Under the pieces are notes generated by a model. It saw only the letters and a program-made list of their open reading frames with translations, did not search any database and was not told the DNA's origin. A stretch of 45,305 nucleotides of DNA from Vreelandella rituensis. GTDB taxonomy: Bacteria; Pseudomonadota; Gammaproteobacteria; Pseudomonadales; Halomonadaceae. The stretch is from positions 1 to 45,305 of the forward strand of contig NZ_QPIJ01000038.1 of NCBI RefSeq assembly GCF_003336665.1, given 5' to 3'. Below are positions 17,300-25,380 of this stretch, one piece after another (within the stretch, counting starts at the first letter, position 1; every line of letters begins with the position of its first letter). The translations under genes and the position numbers were made by a program.

Positions 17300-17910
17300 T
17301 CGCGGGTTTCCTGGCGATTCAGGCCCGCCAGTACCGTACTCATCAGCTGATCGAGCAATTCATCCACTTCGAGCCGCTGGCCCTGCCAATACCCCAGGCG
17401 CTCATTCAACCCCAGTTGCACCAACCCATGCACACTGCCCCAGAGCGTACGACTCAACCGACTGGCTTCGAGGTCGTCGAGTGCCGGCTGGTGGCGCTTC
17501 AGGGCCGCCTCCACTTGCATGAACAAAGCGCCGATCAAGTCTCCCTGGCGTTGATCCAACTCGCCTTCTTCAGCCAGAGGATGATCAAACAGCAGCTGCC
17601 AGCGGTAACGATCCGCTTCGGCAAAATGCCAATAGGTATGTGCCAAGGCGCGCAACCAGGGCTCCGGGGCATCGTCGTCAAGGCTGGCAATGGTTTTTTG
17701 CAGGCGTGCCAATGTTTCCACGTTGACGTGCTGCAACAAGTTGTTGAAGCTGCCATATAGCTTAAGCAGCGTACTGGGCGCACAGCCCACTTCTCGGGCC
17801 AGCGCACGCAGCGACAGGTTGTGAACCGGTTGCAAGGCAAGCCAGGCATCACAAGCCTGCATGACCTGCGCATGTAATGCATCGGGCGCATGCTGTCTGG
17901 GACGAGCCAT
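17296..17910 (-). CDS. TetR/AcrR-family transcriptional regulator
   Basis: A 204-residue regulator starting at MARPRQHAP (ATG 17910, AGAGA upstream). An earlier frame adds 15 unlikely residues. The helix-turn-helix is at about 38-60 (LSLRALAREVGCAPSTLLKLYGSFNNLL). The C-terminal ligand domain contains W and H residues (AHTYWHFAEADRYRW) similar to the WHG-type TetR group. The ATGA overlap with the acyltransferase suggests it controls lipid or fatty-acid-related genes, including its own operon. The ligand is unknown. Confidence 0.85.
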   Translation of the reverse strand: MARPRQHAPDALHAQVMQACDAWLALQPVHNLSLRALAREVGCAPSTLLKLYGSFNNLLQHVNVETLARLQKTIASLDDDAPEPWLRALAHTYWHFAEADRYRWQLLFDHPLAEEGELDQRQGDLIGALFMQVEAALKRHQPALDDLEASRLSRTLWGSVHGLVQLGLNERLGYWQGQRLEVDELLDQLMSTVLAGLNRQETRE

Positions 17911-18103
17911 GGTTTTCTCTATTTGAACGACTGCGACAAGGAAACGCTTCGCCACGCTTTAGCGCAACGAAGTACTGATATAGGATACCTTACATCGAAC
18001 AGTGTTTTCGATACTAGAAACGCACATTTCACGGTTTATTGCACTTGGTTTGATCCAAGCCATCGGTCATCGTTACATTACTGTGTTGCGTCAGGAGACC
18101 CTC

Positions 18104-18790
18104 ATGACCGGACGCCTGCATGTCCATGGGTTCAACCCCACTCGGCTTCTTCCCATGCTGGAACTCAGCCAGGCGTTGATTGAATCGCCCAACCTGGCCC
18201 CGCGCCAACCGATTTCGGCTATTCGTCGTGAAGGCAGTGTCACTTGCCTGACCACGCTCTTCTGGGGTTTGACACCGCCCTGGCTGAACGTGCTTGATCA
18301 TGCACCGCATTGTGCACGTGCGGAGTCGTTGGAAAGCCGCAGCATGTTCCGCGAAGCCTTTCACGCACGGCGCTGCCTGATTCCCGTCACCGGCGTCTAT
18401 ATATGGAAATCACGCCCTCGCGCCAAGCAGCCGTTCCTGGTCACCGAGGTCGGTCGTGCCCCGCTGCTGCTGGCTGGAATCTGGTGTCGATATCACACCA
18501 GCTTGACGCAATTCAACGACTCCACCGCCCTGATTACGGTGCCGGCCAACGCCTGGCTTTCCCGGCTGACTGATCGCTTACCCGCGATCATTGCTCCGGA
18601 GCAGGCCGCTTCTTGGCTCGACCCTGTAACCCCGGTTGAAGAGGTCGCCGCCTTGCTGACTCCCGCGCCTTTGGAACTGTTAGGCGCATTTCCGGTATCA
18701 ACTAGGGTAAACAACCCTGCCTATCAGTCATCGGACTGCGCCTATCCGGTTGGTTCGATGCTGCGCTGGGCTTCGACTCAGGAGCTTTAA
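18104..18790 (+). CDS. SRAP (YedK/HMCES-like) family protein lacking the catalytic residues
   Basis: A 228-residue protein of the SRAP fold. Active members (YedK, HMCES) use Cys2 to crosslink to abasic sites in single-stranded DNA. I start at ATG 18104 because AGGAG sits seven bases upstream and the result aligns with the family start. Framework motifs remain: M-T-G-R at the N-terminus, FWGLTPPW (53-60), ARAES (71-75), SRSMF (79-83) and the W101 motif. However, the four catalytic positions seem replaced: Cys2 by Thr, the NAR asparagine by C70, the FEW glutamate by I100 and the HDR histidine by T156. R4 is kept. Its stop overlaps the start of the M16 protease as TAATG. It may bind DNA without crosslinking. 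Confidence 0.8.
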   Translation: MTGRLHVHGFNPTRLLPMLELSQALIESPNLAPRQPISAIRREGSVTCLTTLFWGLTPPWLNVLDHAPHCARAESLESRSMFREAFHARRCLIPVTGVYIWKSRPRAKQPFLVTEVGRAPLLLAGIWCRYHTSLTQFNDSTALITVPANAWLSRLTDRLPAIIAPEQAASWLDPVTPVEEVAALLTPAPLELLGAFPVSTRVNNPAYQSSDCAYPVGSMLRWASTQEL

Positions 18791-21660
18791 TGTCTCATCT
18801 TGCCCGCTTATCCGGCCGGCCCCGGCGTCATTTTGCGACCCTGGCCGGCACGCTATTGACCGGCACACTGCTTTCCGGCACGGCCTGGTTCGATGACTCG
18901 GCTTGGGCCTTCTCCGGCGAGGACGGTCTGGCCGAGGTAATCAAGCCGATCGTCAGCCCTCACGACAGCCGAGACTATCGAGTTCTGGAACTGGAAAACG
19001 GCCTCACCGCCTTGCTGGTCAGCGACTCCGATGCCGACAAGGCCGCCGCCTCGATGAACGTCCGGGTGGGTAGCGCCCAGGATCCCGAGGACTTGCAGGG
19101 TCTGGCTCACTTTCTGGAGCACATGCTGTTTCTGGGTACGGAGCCTTACCCTCAAGCCGACGCCTACCAGAGCTATATTTCCCGAAATGCCGGTTCGCAC
19201 AATGCCTTTACCGCCTCGCAGGACACCAATTACTTCTTTGATATAGAGCCTTCGGCGCTGCCCGGCGCCCTGGATCGCTTCAGTGCTTTCTTTGTTTCGC
19301 CGCTATTCAATGCCGAACGGCTGGAAAGTGAGCGCAACATCGTGCATTCGGAGTACATGGCGCGCATTCGTGATGAAGGACGTCGAAAAAACGATGTCCT
19401 CAATCAATTGCTGAACCCCGAACACCCCACCACCCGCTTTGCCGTGGGCAGCCGCGAGACGTTGGCAAGCCCACCCCCCGGCGAACCCGACCTACGCGAA
19501 CGGGTGATCGAGTTTTATCACAGTCATTACGACCCGAATGTCATGCACTTGGCAGTGGTGGCACCACAACCGCTCGATACCCTGGAAAGCTGGGTGGTGG
19601 AGCGTTTTGCCGAGATCACGGACCGGGGACTCGAGGCACCGGTCATTGAAGAGCCTCTGGCTGCTGAAGAAAGCCTACCCCGTTATGCCGAAATGCAGTC
19701 ACTGCGTGACGACCGTGAAATACGCTTTTCCTTCCCGGTACCCGACCCGATCAACGACTACCGGCACAAGCCAGCGGATCTCGTGGCACATCTGTTAGGT
19801 CATGAAGGTGATGGCAGCCTCTTGGCGGTGCTGCGCGAGGCCGGCCTCGCCGATGGCCTTTCCGCGGGTGTTGGTCGCAGTGACGGCCAGGATGCGCTGT
19901 TTTCCGTGTCGATCAGCCTGACCCCGGAAGGCGCCGAGCAGCTCGATGTCATTCAGGCCACCCTGTTTGCTGCCATTGAACTGATTCGTGAAAACGGCCT
20001 CGAGGCTTGGCGCTATCAAGAACAAGTCCGGCTTGCCGAACAGGCGTTTCGCTTTCAACAGCGCGGCGCGCCTCAACAGGAAGCCACGCATTTGGCGATG
20101 AACCTGTCACGCTATCCGCTGAAGGATGTGCAGTACGCCCCCTACCGCATGGAGGGCTTTACCCCTGAACGCACTAAAGCCTACGCAGATGCCTTACGCC
20201 CGGAGACGCTGATTCGCCTCTACAGCGGCCCCGAAGTCGAAGGTGATAGCATTTCCCCCTGGTTCCAAGCTCCCTGGAACGAGGTCGAGAGCATCGCCAT
20301 GAGCCAAGCCTTGACAGGCCTCGCCTTACCCGAGCCCAACCCTTTCATCGCTGAAAGCCTGGAGATTATCGAAGGGCAGGATGATAAGCCGTCGGCCTTG
20401 ATCGATGCGCCGTCCTTCACTTTCTGGCACTTGCAAAACGATAGCTTCAACACCCCCAAGGCCGAATGGCGCATTAGTCTGCAACACCCCAGCGCCAGCT
20501 ACTCCGCGGAAGAAGCGGTGCTGGCCCGGCTACTCGCCGGTTGGCTCAACGACAGTCTTAACGAGCGGCTTTATCCGGCATGGTTGGCGGGGCACTCGAT
20601 GAATGCCTATGCGCATGCCCGCGGCATCACGCTGGCTTTTTCCGGCTGGCGCGATGGTCAGGCACCCTTGATGGAAGAAGTGATCACCCAGCTCAAGGAA
20701 GGTGACATCGATCCCGCCACCTTCGAGCGTGTACGCTACCGTTACCAGCAGCAATGGCAAAACGCCCCCCAGGATGCGCTATACCGGCAAGCCAGCGATA
20801 CCCTGGGCGAGGCATTGATTCGTCCTCAGTGGCCCACTCAAGCACTGCTAGAAGCCAGCGATGGCTTGACCCTGCATAGCCTGAAAGATTTTCGCCAACG
20901 CTTTGTCGATGACCTCTATGTCGATGCCATGGCGGTGGGCAACCTGACTTCCGAGCAGGCTCAGGCGCAAGCCGAACAGCTAAGGGCCATGTTGTTACCG
21001 CGCCTGACACGCCGCGACATCCAATCTTTGACCCCGCTTGCGGTAGGCGATGACGCCCCGCTGCTGCACCCCCACAGTGAGCGCAACGAGTCTCTGGTGC
21101 TGCGTTACCTGCAGGGCAATGAACGCTCGCTTCATGAACAGGCGGCGTTGAGCGTGCTCGGTCAATGGCTGGACACACCCTTCTATCAGCGTCTACGCAC
21201 TGAACAGCAGCTGGGTTACGTGGTCAATGCCGGCTATTCACCCCTGCTCGACGCACCGGGAATTGCCTTGATGGTGCAATCCTCGGATGTGGACAGCGCC
21301 GCCATCGCCGAGCACATGGACACCTTCCTGGAAAATGCCACCGCACGCCTTGGGGCCCTTGACGATGCCGATCTGGCACCGTACCGCCAAGCAGTGCATG
21401 ACCAATTGCAGCAACGCGCCACCAGCCTCGGCAGCCTGGCCAATCGCTATTGGCAAGCCACGGCTCTCGATGAGATCAACTTCGAAAGACGCGAGCAACA
21501 TGCCGCTCTGGCCCTGGAGGTGAGTGTGGATACGCTGCAGACGCTGTGGCCTTCACTGCTTGAACAGTCGCTGGATATCCGCTTCGACCCAGGCGTCACC
21601 CCCAGTGATGTGCAGGAATTCCGCGAGTCTCGTCCACCCCTGCCAAGCGCTGACGACTAA
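18790..21660 (+). CDS. M16-family zinc metalloprotease (pitrilysin/insulinase type)
   Basis: A 956-residue protease, close to the length of E. coli protease III. It has a probable signal peptide of about 40 residues (RRHF, a hydrophobic stretch, cleavage near AWA-F), so it acts in the periplasm. The inverted zinc motif HFLEH is at 107-111 and the third ligand is E188 in NIVHSEY, 77 residues later as in pitrilysin. The remaining three M16 domains are intact through the C-terminus, with RTEQQLGYVV as expected. It is translated from a TAATG overlap with the SRAP gene. The role is degradation of peptides and small proteins; specific substrates are unknown. Confidence 0.9.
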   Translation: MSHLARLSGRPRRHFATLAGTLLTGTLLSGTAWFDDSAWAFSGEDGLAEVIKPIVSPHDSRDYRVLELENGLTALLVSDSDADKAAASMNVRVGSAQDPEDLQGLAHFLEHMLFLGTEPYPQADAYQSYISRNAGSHNAFTASQDTNYFFDIEPSALPGALDRFSAFFVSPLFNAERLESERNIVHSEYMARIRDEGRRKNDVLNQLLNPEHPTTRFAVGSRETLASPPPGEPDLRERVIEFYHSHYDPNVMHLAVVAPQPLDTLESWVVERFAEITDRGLEAPVIEEPLAAEESLPRYAEMQSLRDDREIRFSFPVPDPINDYRHKPADLVAHLLGHEGDGSLLAVLREAGLADGLSAGVGRSDGQDALFSVSISLTPEGAEQLDVIQATLFAAIELIRENGLEAWRYQEQVRLAEQAFRFQQRGAPQQEATHLAMNLSRYPLKDVQYAPYRMEGFTPERTKAYADALRPETLIRLYSGPEVEGDSISPWFQAPWNEVESIAMSQALTGLALPEPNPFIAESLEIIEGQDDKPSALIDAPSFTFWHLQNDSFNTPKAEWRISLQHPSASYSAEEAVLARLLAGWLNDSLNERLYPAWLAGHSMNAYAHARGITLAFSGWRDGQAPLMEEVITQLKEGDIDPATFERVRYRYQQQWQNAPQDALYRQASDTLGEALIRPQWPTQALLEASDGLTLHSLKDFRQRFVDDLYVDAMAVGNLTSEQAQAQAEQLRAMLLPRLTRRDIQSLTPLAVGDDAPLLHPHSERNESLVLRYLQGNERSLHEQAALSVLGQWLDTPFYQRLRTEQQLGYVVNAGYSPLLDAPGIALMVQSSDVDSAAIAEHMDTFLENATARLGALDDADLAPYRQAVHDQLQQRATSLGSLANRYWQATALDEINFERREQHAALALEVSVDTLQTLWPSLLEQSLDIRFDPGVTPSDVQEFRESRPPLPSADD

Positions 21661-21673
21661 GCGCAACGACCCA

Positions 21674-21710
21674 CCGGCCCAAGCCTTCATGCATCGAAGG
21701 CTTGGGCCGG
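21674..21710. terminator. Hairpin shared by the convergent M16 and sbcB genes
   Basis: Perfect 15-base arms (left 21674-21688, right 21696-21710) surround a seven-base loop. No T-tract follows on either strand. The TGA stop codon of sbcB (21687-21689) straddles the arm-loop junction, so one arm is sbcB coding sequence. It probably stabilises 3' ends or stops both transcripts with help. Confidence 0.65.
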
Positions 21711-23180
21711 CATGATCGATTCGACGTACATCACCAGCTCTTCCAGTATCTGTCGCTCGTACTGACTGAGTGACTGCTGATTGTAACGCTCTATTTCACG
21801 GGCGAAGTCCTTCAAGGTAAACCCGGCCAGGGCGGCGTCATTCATGCGTGCCCAGCGAAAGGCTTCCCACTGGGTGAGCTCCTCACCTTCCAGGGTTTCC
21901 GGATAGTTTCGGGCGCGATAGCGAAACAGCATTTCCTCCAGCCGTGAATCCTGAAACGCAAAGCGCTTGCCCACCAGATCCCAGGGCGACGTTGCACGCA
22001 CCGCCTGCATTTCCCGACGGTCCGCCGGCGAGAAAAACCCACCCGAATAAAGCATCAGGTCCGGGTCGTGAATTTCCTCTGCGTAAGGGGCGCTGAACAC
22101 TTCGATGACCTTCGCCGCCACGCCGCTCGCCTCGCGCAAGGTTTTCCAGTGCGCACGGCACATCGCCATATCCAGCCCCAGGCGCTTGACGATGTCGCCA
22201 TACGCGCCCTGCTGCGGGCCGGACACATCCTTCAAGGCCCCGGCGGGGAACACGACCGGACATTTGTTGAGATGAATCACCTTGAGCGGAATGCGCGTGT
22301 CGCCTTCTGCCAGGTCTTGCTGGCTGACGAAAACTCGCTCGCGGATCTGCTCGGCACTCAACGCCATGAGCTCGGCGGGGTCGACGCTCAAGTCGTAAAC
22401 GATAATGCCGTTAGCATTGGTGGGATGTTCTGCCAAAGGCAGCACCAGGGCACCACAAGCTCGTGCAGCCGGATAACGACGCGAGATGTGCAGCAGCGGC
22501 TTGCCGCCGGGCAAATCCACTTGCCGCGCCACGGCACGCTTGCCACGCAGCCCCAGAAGATAGTCGAAAAGTTTGGGATTCGTTGACTTGAGCAAACGCG
22601 CCAAGGCAATCGTGGCGCGCACATCCGCCAAGGCGTCATGAGCACCTTCATGGGCAATGCCATTGGCCTGGGTAAGATGTTCAAGCTTGAAACTGGGGGC
22701 ACCATCTTCGCGCTGCGGCCATTGGATTCCCTCAGGACGCAAGGCATAAAAGGCCCTTACCACGTCGATCAGATCCCAGCGCGAGTTGCCGTTTTGCCAT
22801 TCACGCGCATAAGGATCGATGAAATTACGGTAAAACAACTGACGGCTGACTTCATCGTCGAACCGCAGACTGTTGTACCCCACCACGCAGGTGCCGGGTT
22901 CGCTCATGCACTCCACGATACGCCCGGCGAACTCGGTTTCCGGCAGGCCGTGGCGACGAGCCTTCTGGGGTGTAATCCCGGTGATCAGGCAAGCGATCGG
23001 ATGCGGCAGGTCATCATCGGCAGGCTTGCAGTAAAGCTCGAGAGGCTCACCTATTTCATTGAAGTCGGCATCCGTGCGGATGCCTGCAAACTGAGCCGGG
23101 CGGTCGCGGCGAGGGTCAGCCCCGAAGGTTTCATAATCGTGCCACAGGTAACTGGCCGGGGCGGCATTGGTCGACGCCAT
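21687..23180 (-). CDS. sbcB: Exodeoxyribonuclease I
   Basis: A cytoplasmic 3'-5' single-strand DNA exonuclease of 497 residues, used in mismatch repair and recombination. DEDD-family residues are visible: HDYETFG (D15, E17), RPAQFAGIRTD, and HDALADVRATIAL with the HxAxxD motif. The SH3-like and helical C-terminal domains follow the family pattern (FSPADRREM, FRYRARNYPETL). It starts at ATG 23180 with GGAG upstream and is convergent with the M16 gene. No truncation is seen. Confidence 0.95.
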   Translation of the reverse strand: MASTNAAPASYLWHDYETFGADPRRDRPAQFAGIRTDADFNEIGEPLELYCKPADDDLPHPIACLITGITPQKARRHGLPETEFAGRIVECMSEPGTCVVGYNSLRFDDEVSRQLFYRNFIDPYAREWQNGNSRWDLIDVVRAFYALRPEGIQWPQREDGAPSFKLEHLTQANGIAHEGAHDALADVRATIALARLLKSTNPKLFDYLLGLRGKRAVARQVDLPGGKPLLHISRRYPAARACGALVLPLAEHPTNANGIIVYDLSVDPAELMALSAEQIRERVFVSQQDLAEGDTRIPLKVIHLNKCPVVFPAGALKDVSGPQQGAYGDIVKRLGLDMAMCRAHWKTLREASGVAAKVIEVFSAPYAEEIHDPDLMLYSGGFFSPADRREMQAVRATSPWDLVGKRFAFQDSRLEEMLFRYRARNYPETLEGEELTQWEAFRWARMNDAALAGFTLKDFAREIERYNQQSLSQYERQILEELVMYVESIMPAQAFDA

Positions 23181-23265
23181 GAACTAAGCACTCCGCTAGG
23201 CAAATAAAACCCAAGCCTAGCACACCCCTTGAGTTCGATTCCCCCAACTCACTTGGCTATCCGGC

Positions 23266-23526
23266 TCAATCCCTTTCACTTTTAGGCAAGGTCACGTTCA
23301 ACTCGAGAACCGAGCAGTTATCTTCGCTGTCCAGCGAGATTTGAATGGCGTCATCCCCCACATGCACATAGCGACGGATGACTTCCAACAGTTCACGCTC
23401 GAGCATCGGCATGTAATCAGGCTGGCCACGCTGACTCCGCTGGTGAGCCACGATGATCTGCAAGCGCTCCTTGGCCACCGAGGCCGACTTTTTGCGCTCA
23501 CGCTTCAAAAACTCCAGCAGTTTCAT
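23266..23526 (-). CDS. minE: Cell division topological specificity factor MinE
   Basis: An 86-residue partner of MinD that drives pole-to-pole oscillation. The start is ATG 23526 ([16 protein letters not shown]), overlapping the minD stop as ATGA; the longer upstream frame is rejected. The N-terminal MinD-activating and membrane-binding helix, then [11 protein letters not shown] and the C-terminal topological domain ([20 protein letters not shown]) are all present. Confidence 0.96.
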   Translation of the reverse strand: MKLLEFLKRERKKSASVAKERLQIIVAHQRSQRGQPDYMPMLERELLEVIRRYVHVGDDAIQISLDSEDNCSVLELNVTLPKSERD

Positions 23527-24341
23527 CGACGACCTCCCCCAAACATACGGCTCAGCAGTCCTTTTTTCTGCCACTCATGAAAGCGCAGCGGTACGTCTTC
23601 GCCGAGCAAACGCGACACGGTATCGGTATATGCCTGACCGGCATCACTGTCCGCATCATGCGTCACGGGGACGCCCTGGTTGGAAGCCCGCAATACCGCC
23701 TCGGATTCCGGAATCAGGCCCAACAAATCGATCGCCAGGATTTCCCGGATATCATCCAGGGTCAGCATATCGCCTTGGGTCACTCGCTCCGGGTTGTAAC
23801 GGGTCACCAGCAGATGTTCCTTGATCGGGTCATCGCCTTGCACGGCGCGACGCGTCTTGGAGGACAACAACCCCAGAATACGATCCGAGTCACGCACCGA
23901 GGAAACTTCCGGGTTGGTGACCACGATGGCTTCGTCGGCGTAGTACATCGCCAGTTGAGCACCTCGTTCGATACCTGCCGGGGAATCGCACAGGATATAG
24001 TCGAACGTTTCTTTCAGCGTATCGAGAATTTCCTCGACGCCTTCCTGGGTCAGGGCATCCTTGTCGCGTGTCTGAGAGGCGGGCAGGATAAAAAGATTTT
24101 CGACACGCTTGTCACGGATCAGGGCCTGATTGAGGCCGGCCTCTCCCTGGATCACGTTAACCAGGTCATAAACCACCCGGCGCTCGCATCCCATGATCAA
24201 ATCAAGGTTACGCAGCCCCACATCGAAATCGATGACCACGGTTTTTTTGCCACGCAGGGCAAGCCCAGTGGCAATGGCTGCGGCACTCGTGGTTTTTCCA
24301 ACACCCCCTTTTCCGGAGGTCACTACAATGATCTTGGCCAA
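23523..24341 (-). CDS. minD: Septum site-determining ATPase MinD
   Basis: A 272-residue membrane-cycling ATPase that recruits MinC and is released by MinE. It has a deviant Walker [10 protein letters not shown] (K11 and K16), a switch region with [10 protein letters not shown], and a C-terminal amphipathic membrane-targeting helix ([11 protein letters not shown]). It lies between minC (33-bp gap) and minE (ATGA overlap). Confidence 0.97.
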   Translation of the reverse strand: MAKIIVVTSGKGGVGKTTSAAAIATGLALRGKKTVVIDFDVGLRNLDLIMGCERRVVYDLVNVIQGEAGLNQALIRDKRVENLFILPASQTRDKDALTQEGVEEILDTLKETFDYILCDSPAGIERGAQLAMYYADEAIVVTNPEVSSVRDSDRILGLLSSKTRRAVQGDDPIKEHLLVTRYNPERVTQGDMLTLDDIREILAIDLLGLIPESEAVLRASNQGVPVTHDADSDAGQAYTDTVSRLLGEDVPLRFHEWQKKGLLSRMFGGGRR

Positions 24342-24374
24342 GATATGCGTCCTTACTTAATAAGTCTGTCGCTA

Positions 24375-25127
24375 TTATACCAACGGTCGAATTTCCAGCT
24401 GCTCGGCCGAGAAATGTACTTCTGCAGGTGCGCCAAGCAGTCTTGAATCAATGTCTTCCAAACGTTTGTAGTTGCCGCCCACCGAAAGCAGCTCGGCATG
24501 CAGTTCACGGCAGTAAACACCTGCTGATAAATCGCCATGTATACCCGCCAGAGCACGGCCTCGCAAGGCACCATAAACATGAATATTGCCTGCCGCCAGC
24601 ACCTCGGCACCCGCATTCACCGCCCCGATCACCACCAGGTCACCCTCGGCAGCACTGACCTGCTGGCCAGAACGTACCGTGCCACGATAAAGGCGCGTAG
24701 CAGCTAATTCGCCACTGACAGCTGCGGATCGCGGTGCGGAAGCCGGCTCCACGGGCTGGCTGATTTCGGCATCCACACTTTCCAGAATTCGCCCACGGCC
24801 ACCATCACTGGGAGGAAACCAGCCCAACCCGAGTGCCCAGGCCGACTGTTTGACGGGTTCAGGTCCTCCCTTGACGGCGACGGGAAGCAGCTTGTGGTCG
24901 CGGCACACGGCACAGATACGTTCAAGCGCCAAATGCGGCTCATCCAGCTTTTCCACACTGAGCACCACCGGTGTATGCTGGAAAAACGCTGGCGACTGGG
25001 TCAACTTGCCGGCCAACTGGCGACGTATGCGCTCCGGGTCGGCACTGTTCAACTCCATGATGGTCATCGGCAACATGCCGCCTTTGAAGGTAAAGGCCAT
25101 GGTGGCGCTATCCATTTTTAGGCTCAT
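24375..25127 (-). CDS. minC: Septum site-determining protein MinC
   Basis: An inhibitor of FtsZ polymerisation that, with MinD, blocks division at the poles. I start at ATG 25127 (250 residues) with GGAG seven bases upstream; six more residues are open upstream. The N-terminal MinC_N domain (about 1-110) is joined by a variable Pro/Ala-rich linker to the C-terminal beta-helix domain (YRGTVRSGQQV, DLVVIGAVNAGAEVLAAGNIHVYG). It is the first gene of minCDE. The upstream gap 25146-25380 is AT-rich in places and must hold the min promoter, but I cannot choose a convincing -35/-10 pair. Confidence 0.95.
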   Translation of the reverse strand: MSLKMDSATMAFTFKGGMLPMTIMELNSADPERIRRQLAGKLTQSPAFFQHTPVVLSVEKLDEPHLALERICAVCRDHKLLPVAVKGGPEPVKQSAWALGLGWFPPSDGGRGRILESVDAEISQPVEPASAPRSAAVSGELAATRLYRGTVRSGQQVSAAEGDLVVIGAVNAGAEVLAAGNIHVYGALRGRALAGIHGDLSAGVYCRELHAELLSVGGNYKRLEDIDSRLLGAPAEVHFSAEQLEIRPLV

Positions 25128-25380
25128 TGCCGAACTCCACGTCATGTTCAGGTAAAATCAAGCTCAGATAAAATAAGCGTAGTGCATTGAAAGCCGTTTT
25201 GAGGCTTGGATTTCAACCCAGGCAATGCCAAGTTCGGTGTTCACACTTTCTTTGGCACTTTCTTAAGCACTACCCAGTAAGGCAAAGCTAAGCGACAGCG
25301 CCAACGACTGCAACCGCTGAATGTAACAAATGCTCGGCTTGTCATTTTTTCACGCTACGTGTTCCTCAGCAGGATGATCC

